Shown in pieces: positions 1 to 6,726 of a stretch of 14,562 nucleotides of DNA. The notes below the pieces were generated by a model, which saw nothing but the letters and a program-made list of their open reading frames with translations, ran no database searches and was not told the DNA's origin. The position numbers were made by a program, and so were the translations under genes. Within the stretch, counting starts at the first letter, position 1. The number at the start of each line of letters is the position of its first letter. This DNA comes from NORP309 sp045107085 (GTDB lineage: Bacteria > Pseudomonadota > Gammaproteobacteria > Xanthomonadales > Marinicellaceae), in assembly GCA_045107085.1 (NCBI GenBank), contig JBGCFT010000165.1, positions 1 through 14,562 of the forward strand, in the 5' to 3' direction.

Positions 1-1
1 T

Positions 2-64
2 CTGGATTTGATTAATATACAAAATTCAAACAATAACAGTGCTATCCCGTCTCCTGTAAACTAA
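2..64 (+). CDS. Possible 3' end of an upstream gene (partial)
   Basis: One frame is open from the window edge to a TAA at 62-64 and ends in residues LDLINIQNSNNNSAIPSPVN. The other two plus frames close earlier. The piece is too short to identify, and an Asn/Ser-rich tail can occur by chance in DNA this AT-rich, so this is only a plausible C-terminus of a gene that begins outside the window. Confidence 0.3.
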   Translation: MDLINIQNSNNNSAIPSPVN

Positions 65-189
65 TAAATTAAAGGACTTTCATTTTAGAAAAAGTTAACA
101 AAATAAATTCTTTGTGACCAAATGATTGATTTTTGACAAAATTCTTCCAAAATCTTATAATGATAATAAAAAATATCGGGGAGTTAAAA

Positions 190-729
190 ATGAAACTAAA
201 TAAAAAAATCATGTTTGCCTTAATTAACATTCTATTTGTAGAGGCATCAATGGCACAAACTTATACCGTTAGTACAGCCAATTTTACTGAAGTTTATGGT
301 GTTTATTCTCAAAATAATAATATCAGTGGAACATTCACAACTAATCTTGCGATCACTCCGAACTCAGCAGTAATGGATATCAAAGACAATGTAATTGCTT
401 ATAATTTCACTGACGGTGTGCAAATGTTAGATCAAACAAATTCAATCATTTTGTTTTTTTCAGCTCAGGTCAATGAATTGAATGAATTAACAGGATCTGG
501 CATTACTATTTGGAGAGCGCCCATAACCACAGTACCCGATGGAAATGTCGGAGGTATGGATATTTATATTAGCCAAGAATTTTCGCAATTCTTTGGTTTT
601 CTCGATGGCGAATGCAAAGATAACAGCGGCCCTGGTGGTGAATGTATGCTATCTGTGTCCACAAATACCAATTCTGGTAGTTATGTTTTTATCGATTTTA
701 TATTCCAGCATGGATTTGAATTATTTTAG
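190..729 (+). CDS. Small secreted protein of unknown function, 179 residues
   Basis: I chose the ATG at 190 because a GGGGAG ribosome-binding site lies 7 bases upstream (178-183) and the protein then begins with a classical signal peptide: K2-N4-K5-K6, a hydrophobic stretch, then SMA before Q23. The TTG 57 bases upstream would bury that signal. The mature part is rich in Thr, Ser and Asn and looks beta-stranded, with a GTFTTNLAI..., an FTDG and a single Cys pair (GECKDNSGPGGEC), which could form a disulfide in the periplasm. The tail FIFQHGFELF resembles an IF-x-x-GFE ending that I recall on exported proteins of Marinicella and Lysobacterales; if real, it may be a sorting or anchoring signal. 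No enzyme motif is visible. It lies just outside the left island boundary, so it is probably resident chromosomal DNA. Confidence 0.75.
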   Translation: MKLNKKIMFALINILFVEASMAQTYTVSTANFTEVYGVYSQNNNISGTFTTNLAITPNSAVMDIKDNVIAYNFTDGVQMLDQTNSIILFFSAQVNELNELTGSGITIWRAPITTVPDGNVGGMDIYISQEFSQFFGFLDGECKDNSGPGGECMLSVSTNTNSGSYVFIDFIFQHGFELF

Positions 730-735
730 TAATTC

Positions 736-760
736 TTGAAATCACTGTTCAATTTTTTTT
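736..760 (+). terminator. Weak rho-independent terminator candidate
   Basis: TTGAA (736-740), a 7-base loop and TTCAA (748-752) are followed at once by eight T residues, 7 bases after the stop of the secreted-protein gene. Position and T-run fit a terminator, but the stem is only five AT-rich pairs. Confidence 0.4.
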
Positions 761-863
761 GCCCTCTCTGATGATTAAAAAAACTCTTTAAATCAATTAT
801 CATTCAATGACCAACACTCGGATTAAATATGTGTGATTTTGTATTTATAGTTTTTTGATTTAA

Positions 864-915
864 ATTGTGTTTATAGCGTGATATAAATTAAAATATAATA
901 TCGAGGGCGAGAATC
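864..915 (-). repeat. Decayed copy of the tRNA-Leu 3' end and its flank (att-like, left island end)
   Basis: This segment aligns in the same orientation with 10201-10255. Two exact blocks anchor it: 17 bp just downstream of the tRNA (869-885 = 10208-10224) and 14 bp inside the tRNA T-arm and acceptor strand (902-915 = 10242-10255). Between them identity is partial, and the CCA end has become TTA. The match stops in the T-loop, which is typical of islands and phages that integrate into a tRNA gene and duplicate its 3' end. The other reading is the remnant of a second tRNA-Leu gene. Confidence 0.7.
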
Positions 916-1003
916 CCTTATTCATACTAACCTATTGATATAGAATAGATATGTATTATTTTATATTTATTTATACCAAGGATTATACCAATTATTCTAT
1001 TAC

Positions 1004-1045
1004 GCCTTTACTATTAATTTGTTCACAATTAATAGGATTAAAGGC
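1004..1045. repeat. Long imperfect hairpin with one 3-base bulge
   Basis: GCCTTTA (1004-1010) pairs with TAAAGGC (1039-1045), and CTATTAATT (1011-1019) pairs with AATTAATAG (1027-1035). This makes 16 pairs around a 7-base loop with a one-sided GAT bulge (1036-1038). It lies between the left att-like repeat and the convergent 135-residue gene. It may be a bidirectional terminator or a recombination-related fold. It lacks the core boxes of an integron attC site. Confidence 0.55.
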
Positions 1046-1131
1046 TGTCGTAAAGCCATTTTTAATTAATTTATTATAAACTCTAAATGACAATTTATTT
1101 GATGCTTCATACTCAGCTTGTTAGTTAAATA

Positions 1132-1539
1132 TTAATCTGCGTTAAAACTCTTTAATAATTCTAAAGCCAAATATCCTGAAGATTTTCCAATGCCTTTGCA
1201 ATGGGATGAAACTTTAGGAAATATTTCATTAAATTCATCAATTTCTATCAACTTATTAGTTTTATAGTTTGCCATAATGTCAATATCATAGAATTGTTTA
1301 TCAAATGTCAACCATGTAGCAAGCCATTGATTTCCAAATTGTTCTGGAATAGAAGTTAAAGATATAACAATTCCATTATCAAAATTTAAATTATGCTTTT
1401 TTAAAACATCCAATAACCATGGATAATTATTTGAATTTTCCATTATATTTTCAGCAATTTTTTTCATCTTTAAATAATCTAATTGATTTTGTTGCTGTAC
1501 ATTTTTATTTTTTATTTTGCTTAAATCTTCAATTTTCAT
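1132..1539 (-). CDS. Hypothetical protein, 135 residues
   Basis: I do not recognise this family. The protein has a Lys/Asn/Gln-rich helical N-terminus (about residues 1-35), then a probably alpha/beta body containing NNYPWLLDVLKKH, an aromatic QWLATWLTFDKQFYDIDI segment and a C-terminal helix (GYLALELLKSF). There is no signal peptide and no membrane segment, so it is probably cytoplasmic. The ATG at 1539 has no clear Shine-Dalgarno sequence. It follows kptA on the same strand after 44 bases, so it may be the last gene of the HEAT-kptA transcript. The WLTFDKQFYDIDI region is reminiscent of small immunity-type proteins, but I would not name it on that. Confidence 0.65.
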   Translation of the reverse strand: MKIEDLSKIKNKNVQQQNQLDYLKMKKIAENIMENSNNYPWLLDVLKKHNLNFDNGIVISLTSIPEQFGNQWLATWLTFDKQFYDIDIMANYKTNKLIEIDEFNEIFPKVSSHCKGIGKSSGYLALELLKSFNAD

Positions 1540-1583
1540 GGTTGTATTTGTAATAAATTATTGTGAGTCAACTATATAACTTT

Positions 1584-2123
1584 TTAAAAGCGAATATACT
1601 TCACGGGAACAAACTCAGTTAACCAAACACCATTGTTAGACAGATAGAACAACAAACCATCCTCATGCATTTTTTTCGAGTTGATTGTTAACACAATGGG
1701 TTTACCGTGTCTTTGACCAACCGATACAGCAGTTTCATGTAGTGCTGATAAATGTACATGTTGCCTTTGTTTCTTAATCAAACCTAGTTCTTTAATAGAC
1801 TCAATAAAACGTGTTGCAGTACCATGATACAAGGTATCAGGTGGAGTTGTTGGTTCTAAAGCAAGTTCAATGTCTACAGAATGTCCTTGATTGGCTCTAA
1901 TGGATAAACCGTCAGCAGAATAAGCAAAGCGTTGTTTGTCATTAGTAAAAACCACTTCATCAAGTAAGGATTTGTTTAGGTTTTCTCCATTTTTATTAGC
2001 TGCATCTATCAATTCATCAACTGTGATCCAACCTTCTTTATTTAATTGAATTCCTATCGCCTCTGGTTTATGCCTAAGTACATAACTTAAAAACTTACTT
2101 ATCTTGTTTAATTCTGATTTCAT
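1584..2123 (-). CDS. kptA: RNA 2'-phosphotransferase, KptA/Tpt1 family
   Basis: KptA/Tpt1 enzymes use NAD+ to remove an internal RNA 2'-phosphate, giving ADP-ribose 1'',2''-cyclic phosphate and nicotinamide. In fungi this completes tRNA splicing; the bacterial substrate is uncertain, and some bacterial members also ADP-ribosylate nucleic-acid ends. From the ATG at 2123 the protein is 179 residues, normal for the family. The N-terminal winged-helix lobe carries FLSYVLRHKP, followed by EGWITVDEL. The Arg-His-Arg-Arg catalytic set is present as R17, H18, R65 (DKQRF) and R120 (QRQHVHLS). The NAD lobe shows YHGT (99-102), and the ending LTEFVPVKYI is typical. A TTG 12 bases upstream is also in frame, but the family begins near MxxxLxKISKFLSYVLRH. 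The gene starts 12 bases after the HEAT-repeat gene stops, so the two are probably co-transcribed. Confidence 0.92.
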   Translation of the reverse strand: MKSELNKISKFLSYVLRHKPEAIGIQLNKEGWITVDELIDAANKNGENLNKSLLDEVVFTNDKQRFAYSADGLSIRANQGHSVDIELALEPTTPPDTLYHGTATRFIESIKELGLIKKQRQHVHLSALHETAVSVGQRHGKPIVLTINSKKMHEDGLLFYLSNNGVWLTEFVPVKYIRF

Positions 2124-2135
2124 ATTATTAATCAA

Positions 2136-3527
2136 TTAATTGTTTGCATATGTTTTCAAAGAAAATTGAATAATATCATTGGATTTTTTATTTAACTTAT
2201 CGCTATGTTTCTCATACAATGTTTTTATAGTTCTAATCTGCTTTATGGTTGGTTGATTCAGAACTCTATTAAAATCGCTATTCCAAAAGTAGATTTCATT
2301 CTGTATTTGTTTTAATTCTATAGATTCAATTGAATTGTCATTATCTAGTAAGTTTAATGAGAAAATTAATCGTTCCCATTTATTCATTCTTTTCAAAATG
2401 CTGGCGCAAGATATCAGTGAATGATAGTGATGACTTGTCTCATATAATTTTAATAATTCATCAGCAGACAATATTATATTGATTTTTGCAGCTAGTCTTG
2501 ATGCTTCTTTAGCAACTTTTGGAGATTCATCAACCAGGCTTTTTAATACAATATTCTCGGCATCCAAACCTTTTAATCTTGTGATTGTGGATAAGCAGTT
2601 CCTTCGGATTGAAGGGAAGGGACTAGATAGTAATTCTTCAATTTTATTTATACTATCTATATCTCTCAATGCACCAAGTCCCCATATGGAACAACAAACT
2701 CTAAAAATTGATTCAGATTTCAGTTCGTCAACATATATGTTTTTAAGGTTCAGATGTTGCAAGTTCTTGATTGCAATTTCTCTAATAGATGAGTGTTTAT
2801 CAAATAAATATGGTTTTAATAAATCGTCAGGAATTCCATCTTGGATGAGATGATACAAAGCACCTTTCCTAACTGGCATAAACTTATCTTTGATAGCTAT
2901 GGAAAGTGATTTGTCTCTTGATTCTTTATCAAGCTTGTTAATTAATTCAAAACATTTCAATCGAATTGAAACATTATCGTTCTTAAGACCAACTGATAAT
3001 AATTCATTGTTGCCTAATATTTTATTATCCAATACCAATGAAAAACACAGTTTCGATAGTTTTAAGTTTTCATTCTCTATCCCATCTATCAAATGATGCT
3101 TATTATTTTCTGATAATAAAAATTTCTCTATTGCTTTAATTAATGCATCATGATTTTCACGACCACAATGTTGTAGGTGATATAAATCAGGCAATACTTC
3201 AACAAAAGCTTTAGCATTATTTGAGGTGGCTATTTTCAGTAAAGCTTTCTTTGCAGCTGTTCTAACAATATCAACCCAATCATTGCAACGAGATATCAAT
3301 ATTGGTATAGATTCTTTAGCTCCAATACCTCCAAGCCATACAACTGCTTTTTCCCTTTTGAACCCATCCCAATGACCTGCAAGGCCAATCAGTTCTTGTA
3401 TAGAATAATCTTTTGGATTTATCTCACGTTTCTTTGGTGTATTGAAATCATTGCGAAACTTTGACGATTTAAATCTATGAATAAATCTTGTGATTAATGA
3501 CCCTTTTTGTTTTTTATCATCTTCCAT
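2136..3527 (-). CDS. HEAT-repeat protein, 463 residues
   Basis: This is an all-helical solenoid protein. The first 45 residues are basic (KKQKG, HRFKSSKFRNDF, KKREINPKD) and could touch nucleic acid. A HEAT pair follows at about residues 52-100 (KREKAVVWLGGIGAKESIPIL, then a second helix with VDIVRTAAKKALLKIA). More degenerate repeats recur roughly every 30 residues, for example VSIRLKCFELINKL, MPVRKGALYHLI, SSIREIAIKNLQHL and PSIRRNCLSTITRL. Each has the D/S-x-x-V/I-R motif that caps the second helix of HEAT and PBS-lyase-type repeats. No catalytic domain, signal peptide or membrane segment is seen, so it is probably a scaffold or binding protein. The ATG at 3527 lacks an obvious Shine-Dalgarno site. 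It is the first gene of a minus-strand set with kptA 12 bases downstream, which suggests a shared task. Confidence 0.8.
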   Translation of the reverse strand: MEDDKKQKGSLITRFIHRFKSSKFRNDFNTPKKREINPKDYSIQELIGLAGHWDGFKREKAVVWLGGIGAKESIPILISRCNDWVDIVRTAAKKALLKIATSNNAKAFVEVLPDLYHLQHCGRENHDALIKAIEKFLLSENNKHHLIDGIENENLKLSKLCFSLVLDNKILGNNELLSVGLKNDNVSIRLKCFELINKLDKESRDKSLSIAIKDKFMPVRKGALYHLIQDGIPDDLLKPYLFDKHSSIREIAIKNLQHLNLKNIYVDELKSESIFRVCCSIWGLGALRDIDSINKIEELLSSPFPSIRRNCLSTITRLKGLDAENIVLKSLVDESPKVAKEASRLAAKINIILSADELLKLYETSHHYHSLISCASILKRMNKWERLIFSLNLLDNDNSIESIELKQIQNEIYFWNSDFNRVLNQPTIKQIRTIKTLYEKHSDKLNKKSNDIIQFSLKTYANN

Positions 3528-3595
3528 GGTTAGAAATATACTGTAAATCTTATATTAGTCAATGGTTATACATAATTATTTATATAAACGCTTTT

Positions 3596-3799
3596 CTAGC
3601 AATTAATAAAATTAAACTTATTAGAATTAATTACATCTTCAGGTAAATACAATCTATCAAACAACCCATCAGAATCTATATCAAATAATTTCTTAGTGAC
3701 GGTAACAATATGTCGTTTTTGAGCAGTCAAGATTATTGGTGCGATATTTTCATCGGGTGTGTAGGGATATGGACATTCACCAAAACAACAACTAAACAT
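3596..3799 (-). CDS. Small protein with an EF-hand-like Asp loop, 67 residues
   Basis: The protein has a Cys-rich start (C4, C5, C9), a short beta-like segment (IAPIILTAQKRHIVTVTKKLF) and the loop D40-I-D42-S-D44-G-L-F-D48. This spacing of acidic residues is that of calcium-binding loops in EF-hand, dockerin and thrombospondin type 3 repeats, where such loops often come in FDxDxDGxxD repeats. Here there is only one. The ATG at 3799 has no strong ribosome-binding site. The gene stands alone, 68 bases from the HEAT gene start on the same strand, and could be the first gene of that transcript. It may be a fragment of a larger secreted calcium-binding protein, or a real small gene. No known family is assigned. 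Confidence 0.45.
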   Translation of the reverse strand: MFSCCFGECPYPYTPDENIAPIILTAQKRHIVTVTKKLFDIDSDGLFDRLYLPEDVINSNKFNFINC

Positions 3800-3871
3800 G
3801 ATTTTTCATTAACATTTTAAGTATCTAAATTGTATTAACAAAATTAATTATTTCAATAGTGATATTTTATA

Positions 3872-3877
3872 TATAAT
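3872..3877 (+). promoter_or_regulatory. Candidate -10 element for the DUF7003-like operon
   Basis: A perfect TATAAT lies 34 bases before the operon's first ATG. No good -35 box sits at standard spacing (TTATTT at 18 bases is the nearest). AT-rich DNA produces such hexamers often, so this rests mainly on position. Confidence 0.35.
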
Positions 3878-3911
3878 GTAAAAGTTATTAATTCAAAATG
3901 GAATTACCAAT

Positions 3912-4670
3912 ATGTTCTTCAACTTTAGAAGAAAGATTAAATGGACAGAAAAAAAGATATTAAAAGTATTAGACCAATGTGCTTTGGACTTTACTTTTCC
4001 TGCTTTAGATAATGGTTATGTATATCTAGCCAATACACGACTGTCACTATTTAAGTCAACTAAAGATTGGGCAATTGTCATTGAGGTATTTGGTTTTTCA
4101 CCAAGGTCTGGTTTACCCGATATTCAAATCTACACATTTTCTAATAATTTACATAATCGAAATACACGTGAAAGCTATGTTTCTGAAAAAGCTTATTTAA
4201 ACTACTTAAATAACAACCCATATAATGAGGCAAATTTTGTCTTTCCTATAGAAAATAATGATTGGTTTGATGAAGATGAACCTGAAATGGTTTTAGATAA
4301 TAAACTGTGCCAACTTAGGAATTTAAAGTTAAATACACCAACTCCTTCTGAATATGAAAAGTGTGGCATATCACTAGAAGAAGATACACCACAAACATTT
4401 GAATATTGTCGATACTTAGCTTACCATCATCCAGACAAGGTGCTAGCTAATGATTCAGAGTTGAGAGCTAACATTTCACCAGATATGGAGTTATTGCTTC
4501 AACTTAATGAATGGCATCACCCAGATATAGTTGATGGAGAACTACCTAGTCAAACTGAAGCATTCAAACAATTAGCACAGGTATTGGTTACTGGAAATAA
4601 AGAATCATACAATCCAAGCAGCCCACCAAACACTCATTGGTCAAATTGGCCAGAAGGTGGTACGTTATGA
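3912..4670 (+). CDS. DUF7003-like protein, 252 residues
   Basis: From memory this matches the DUF7003 pattern closely. The N-terminal half reads LDNGYVYLANTRLSLFKS, DWAIVIEVFGFSPRSGLPDI and QIYTFSNNL; the middle has YLNNNPYNEANFVFPIE; the C-terminal half has LLLQLNEWHHPDIVDGELPS and ends PNTHWSNWPEGGTL. The function of the family is unknown. The conserved WHHPD and NTHWSNWPEGGTL segments look like interaction surfaces or a pocket rather than a known catalytic triad. There is no signal peptide or membrane segment. The protein appears full length. The start at 3912 has a weak GGA about 9 bases upstream; an ATG at 3898 is out of frame. It is the first gene of a tightly packed plus-strand operon: its TGA overlaps the next ATG. 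Such proteins often sit among small acidic proteins, so an immunity-like role is possible but unproven. Confidence 0.8.
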   Translation: MFFNFRRKIKWTEKKILKVLDQCALDFTFPALDNGYVYLANTRLSLFKSTKDWAIVIEVFGFSPRSGLPDIQIYTFSNNLHNRNTRESYVSEKAYLNYLNNNPYNEANFVFPIENNDWFDEDEPEMVLDNKLCQLRNLKLNTPTPSEYEKCGISLEEDTPQTFEYCRYLAYHHPDKVLANDSELRANISPDMELLLQLNEWHHPDIVDGELPSQTEAFKQLAQVLVTGNKESYNPSSPPNTHWSNWPEGGTL

Positions 4671-4915
4671 TGAAGAAAGATATCGAAATTTTAATTAATG
4701 ATTTGTGCGTTGAATGGGGTTTTTGTATCCCAACTACAGATAAAGAAAAAATATTATCATTAGATTGTCTTAATGCTGACCAGTTTGCTTGTTTAATATT
4801 AGAAGCTGAAGAAATGAATCCCGAGTATGAAATAAAATGGCGCCGAAAGATAAGAACAAGTTTTAGTGAGAAATTTGGGAACGAGATTGAAATTAACAAA
4901 AGCACATACAAGTGA
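4667..4915 (+). CDS. Hypothetical small protein, 82 residues
   Basis: The start at 4667 overlaps the stop of the preceding DUF7003-like gene as ATGA, with an AAGGTGG ribosome-binding site 7-8 bases upstream inside that gene. Translational coupling is therefore likely. A second ATG follows at 4670. The protein is mostly helical and acidic: DIEILINDLCVEWGFCIP, then LDCLNADQFACLILEAEEMN, then a basic IKWRRKIRTSFSEKFG. Three cysteines are spread through the first half. No domain is recognised. The coupling suggests it acts with, or forms a complex with, the DUF7003-like protein. Confidence 0.75.
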   Translation: MMKKDIEILINDLCVEWGFCIPTTDKEKILSLDCLNADQFACLILEAEEMNPEYEIKWRRKIRTSFSEKFGNEIEINKSTYK

Positions 4916-5232
4916 ATAAATCATCTTATAAAATTTGTCTTGGTGATTGGGAATCGGTTTTACCAAAAGTATCCCAAATTATTATCGCTGAATACCATAC
5001 AGGGACATACAATAAGGCAGAAGAAGACTTTAGTAATAATGACTTAGAAGAAGGACATTGGAGATTGATTGGACAATCAGGTTGTACTCTAGATGTGATT
5101 TTTGAAAAGTTTGAAGGTTATTTCTATGGTACTTTAAAAGGTAAAGGGGAAGTATATAAAGCTACAAAAAAGTTATTATATCAAGCTTATATTGACCAAG
5201 GTGGCGCATCTAGTGCACAAGAGAAACCGTAA
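4912..5232 (+). CDS. Hypothetical protein, 106 residues, GTG start
   Basis: The GTG at 4912 overlaps the previous stop as GTGA. No other in-frame start lies near and the frame is open from there, so coupling probably drives its translation. The sequence alternates beta-like and helical parts: YKICLGDWESVLPKVSQIII, then GHWRLIGQSGCTLDVIFEKF, YFYGTLKGKGEVYKATKKLL and an Ala/Gly/Ser-rich tail (QGGASSAQEKP). There is no membrane segment or signal peptide. It is not assigned to a family. It is the third gene of the operon; the next one begins 18 bases downstream. Confidence 0.7.
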   Translation: MNKSSYKICLGDWESVLPKVSQIIIAEYHTGTYNKAEEDFSNNDLEEGHWRLIGQSGCTLDVIFEKFEGYFYGTLKGKGEVYKATKKLLYQAYIDQGGASSAQEKP

Positions 5233-5250
5233 TTCGATAAAATTACTAAT

Positions 5251-5481
5251 ATGGAAGAAGAACTTAAACAACTATTTAAAGACAAAACTCCAGATAGATT
5301 AAATCAGTGTTTAGATGATGTATGGAGTGGGCAAGTTGAATGTACAAAAGACTTGAATTCTTGGCTTTTTATTGCAGAAGGTATTTATCATAATGTTATA
5401 AATGACCCTGAAGTTGAAGATAATATCCCTAGCAAATCATGGTCAGCAACATCTATATCAATCTATGAATATTTAGATTAG
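5251..5481 (+). CDS. Hypothetical acidic protein, 76 residues, possibly cut short by an in-frame stop
   Basis: The protein is acidic and helical (MEEELKQLFKDKTPDRLNQC, then LNSWLFIAEGIYHNVINDPE). It ends at a TAG at 5479-5481. After that stop the same frame stays open for 40 more codons to a second TAG at 5602-5604, and these read like ordinary protein (for example HFGNIKGDYVCDVGNLYE). The gene may therefore once have encoded about 116 residues and lost its C-terminal third to a nonsense mutation. If so, this is the truncated remnant. The start has no clear Shine-Dalgarno sequence. It lies 18 bases after the preceding operon gene. No family is recognised. Confidence 0.6.
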   Translation: MEEELKQLFKDKTPDRLNQCLDDVWSGQVECTKDLNSWLFIAEGIYHNVINDPEVEDNIPSKSWSATSISIYEYLD

Positions 5482-5809
5482 TGTAGCGATAGTATATTTG
5501 ACACTTCAATGCATTCTGCAAACAATATTAGAATCAATGTTATTGAACATTTTGGAAATATCAAAGGTGATTATGTATGTGATGTAGGTAATCTCTACGA
5601 GTAGTTTTTTAATAGCCTAACTATGAAATTAAAAGAAGTTATACAAAAATCAAAAGGTTGGGATTCAAATATAGTGGTATTACAGTTTTATGAGACTATT
5701 AAGAAATGGCAAAAATTGTATGATAGAATCAAAATATGTTAAATTTAAGGCTAAAATGAGTAAGACGAGAATATACTTTAATGCATTATTTGTAAGTGTT
5801 AGGTGATTA
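5482..5809 (+). other. Stretch between genes holding decayed coding frames
   Basis: This is not empty intergenic DNA. Bases 5482-5604 continue the frame of the preceding gene beyond its stop for 40 codons. Bases 5623-5806 hold two short coding-like pieces in adjacent frames (see the separate entry). An AGGTG ribosome-binding site for the next gene lies at 5801-5805. No terminator is visible. Confidence 0.45.
5623..5806 (+). pseudogene. Likely frameshifted small gene
   Basis: An ATG at 5623 opens 39 codons (MKLKEVIQKSKG, VLQFYETIKKWQKLYDR) that close at 5740-5742. The +1 frame is open across the same place and continues MIESKYVKFKAKMSKTRIYF to a TGA at 5804-5806, three bases before the next gene. 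The simplest reading is one gene of about 60 residues with an indel near the A-run at 5711-5715. Both pieces are Lys-rich with normal amino-acid use. There is no clear ribosome-binding site and the family is unknown. It may instead be two chance frames. Confidence 0.35.
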
Positions 5810-6145
5810 ATGATTTCTGAACATGAAGCAATTAATAATTTAAATAGTATGGACTTTAGGCTATGGAAATTCACTGCTACTCATGACAGGTTAACAATAG
5901 CTTTAAATGCAAACGGGTCAGGTGACAAATTAGTGTTTTTCTTTTGTGATAGCTTACATATTGGTAAAGTTAATAAAATCTCAGACGCTAAACTAATTAA
6001 AAATTCAGAAACACTTATATTTAAAGCTATTGGTATTGAAATTGAGTGTCAAGAAATACATAGAATCAGTGAAGATAATATCAGCATTTGGTGTATGAAT
6101 TTTCTTAAAGGTGGAGAGTTCACTTGCAGAAAGTTAGATTTTTAA
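5810..6145 (+). CDS. Hypothetical protein, 111 residues
   Basis: The ATG at 5810 is preceded by AGGTG at a spacing of 4 bases (5801-5805), the best ribosome-binding site in this part of the window. The protein begins EHEAINNLNSMDFRLWKFTA, continues as beta-strand-like segments (DRLTIALNANGSGDKLVFFF, LIFKAIGIEIECQEIHRI) and ends with SIWCMNFLKGGEFTCRKLDF. It is predicted to be cytoplasmic and compact, with three cysteines. No family is recognised. It could belong to the same plus-strand transcript as the DUF7003-like operon, because no terminator is seen upstream. Confidence 0.65.
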   Translation: MISEHEAINNLNSMDFRLWKFTATHDRLTIALNANGSGDKLVFFFCDSLHIGKVNKISDAKLIKNSETLIFKAIGIEIECQEIHRISEDNISIWCMNFLKGGEFTCRKLDF

Positions 6146-6267
6146 ATAACGCATAATAAGCAGAATATTTTTCGCAAGCATAGCTGTCTAGATGCATATT
6201 ATACTTTTTGGCTGAATAAGCTTCTCTCTGATTTGTAAGTAAATGAAAACACTAATATATATTAAAA

Positions 6268-6726
6268 ATGAAATACGAACATCTTAAAAAAATACAAGGA
6301 TATGAGTACGATTGGTTAGCTACCGATTCGACTGGTTGTGTTGCTGTATTTATGACGGCTGGTGGTGCTTATGCTCCAAAATGTTTTGTTGAAAACCTTA
6401 AAACTTATATTGATGTGTTCGAAAAGCTAAATGATATGCCTATTATTGATAATAGTGAAAAAAGCATTTCTGAAAGAATAACAAATGGTTGTTCATGTAC
6501 TGATGAAATCGCTCGACGTGGTTTGTTTGTTTTTGATGCTAAGTTCACTCTTGATTTAGACTCACCTTATATACTTGATAAATATCCAACTAATAAACTT
6601 GACGTTGGTGACCTTCCACATGAAATTAAGGGCGTTGTTTCAATGTTCGTTTTTAACAATTTAAGATTTGACTCAACTTCTGAAATCACACCAGAAATGA
6701 TTTTGGAGGAGGAAATGGAAGAATGA
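6268..6726 (+). CDS. Conserved-looking hypothetical protein, 152 residues
   Basis: The N-terminus GYEYDWLATDSTGCVAVFMT followed by AGGAYAP matches a pattern I recall from unnamed bacterial proteins (xYEYDWLAxDxxGxVxxFxTAGGxYAP), in which a short beta-sheet domain is followed by a region such as IARRGLFVFDAKF and a proline-containing strand. No catalytic motif or membrane segment is visible. The C-terminus is strongly acidic (MILEEEMEE). The start at 6268 has no Shine-Dalgarno sequence. The 122-base gap before it holds no terminator that I can see. At the gene's end is an AGGAGG (6707-6712) with no long frame after it, a possible trace of a lost downstream gene. Confidence 0.65.
   Translation: MKYEHLKKIQGYEYDWLATDSTGCVAVFMTAGGAYAPKCFVENLKTYIDVFEKLNDMPIIDNSEKSISERITNGCSCTDEIARRGLFVFDAKFTLDLDSPYILDKYPTNKLDVGDLPHEIKGVVSMFVFNNLRFDSTSEITPEMILEEEMEE

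Larger units (their letters stand above)
730..1131. other. Gene-free stretch at the left island boundary
   Basis: There is no credible coding frame here. The stretch holds the terminator candidate at 736-760, the decayed tRNA-Leu copy at 864-915, a short direct repeat of TTATACCA (971-978 and 983-990), and a long hairpin at 1004-1045. After the hairpin, GGCT/AGCC with a T-run (1042-1062) could act as a weak second terminator. The rest is AT-rich filler in which I see nothing. Confidence 0.6.

Noticed and set aside
133..189. N-terminal extension of the secreted protein from a TTG
   Set aside because: It would bury the signal peptide, while the ATG at 190 has a good ribosome-binding site.
5479..5481. 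TAG read as pyrrolysine or by programmed readthrough
   Set aside because: There is no supporting element or pyrrolysine gene here; a nonsense mutation or sequence error is simpler.
5615..5804. GCCTAAC at 5615 and GTTAGGT at 5798, like the ends of an integron attC site
   Set aside because: They are about 190 bases apart with coding-like sequence between, there are no inner boxes, and such 7-mers are expected by chance many times in this window. No other gene gap shows a matching pair.
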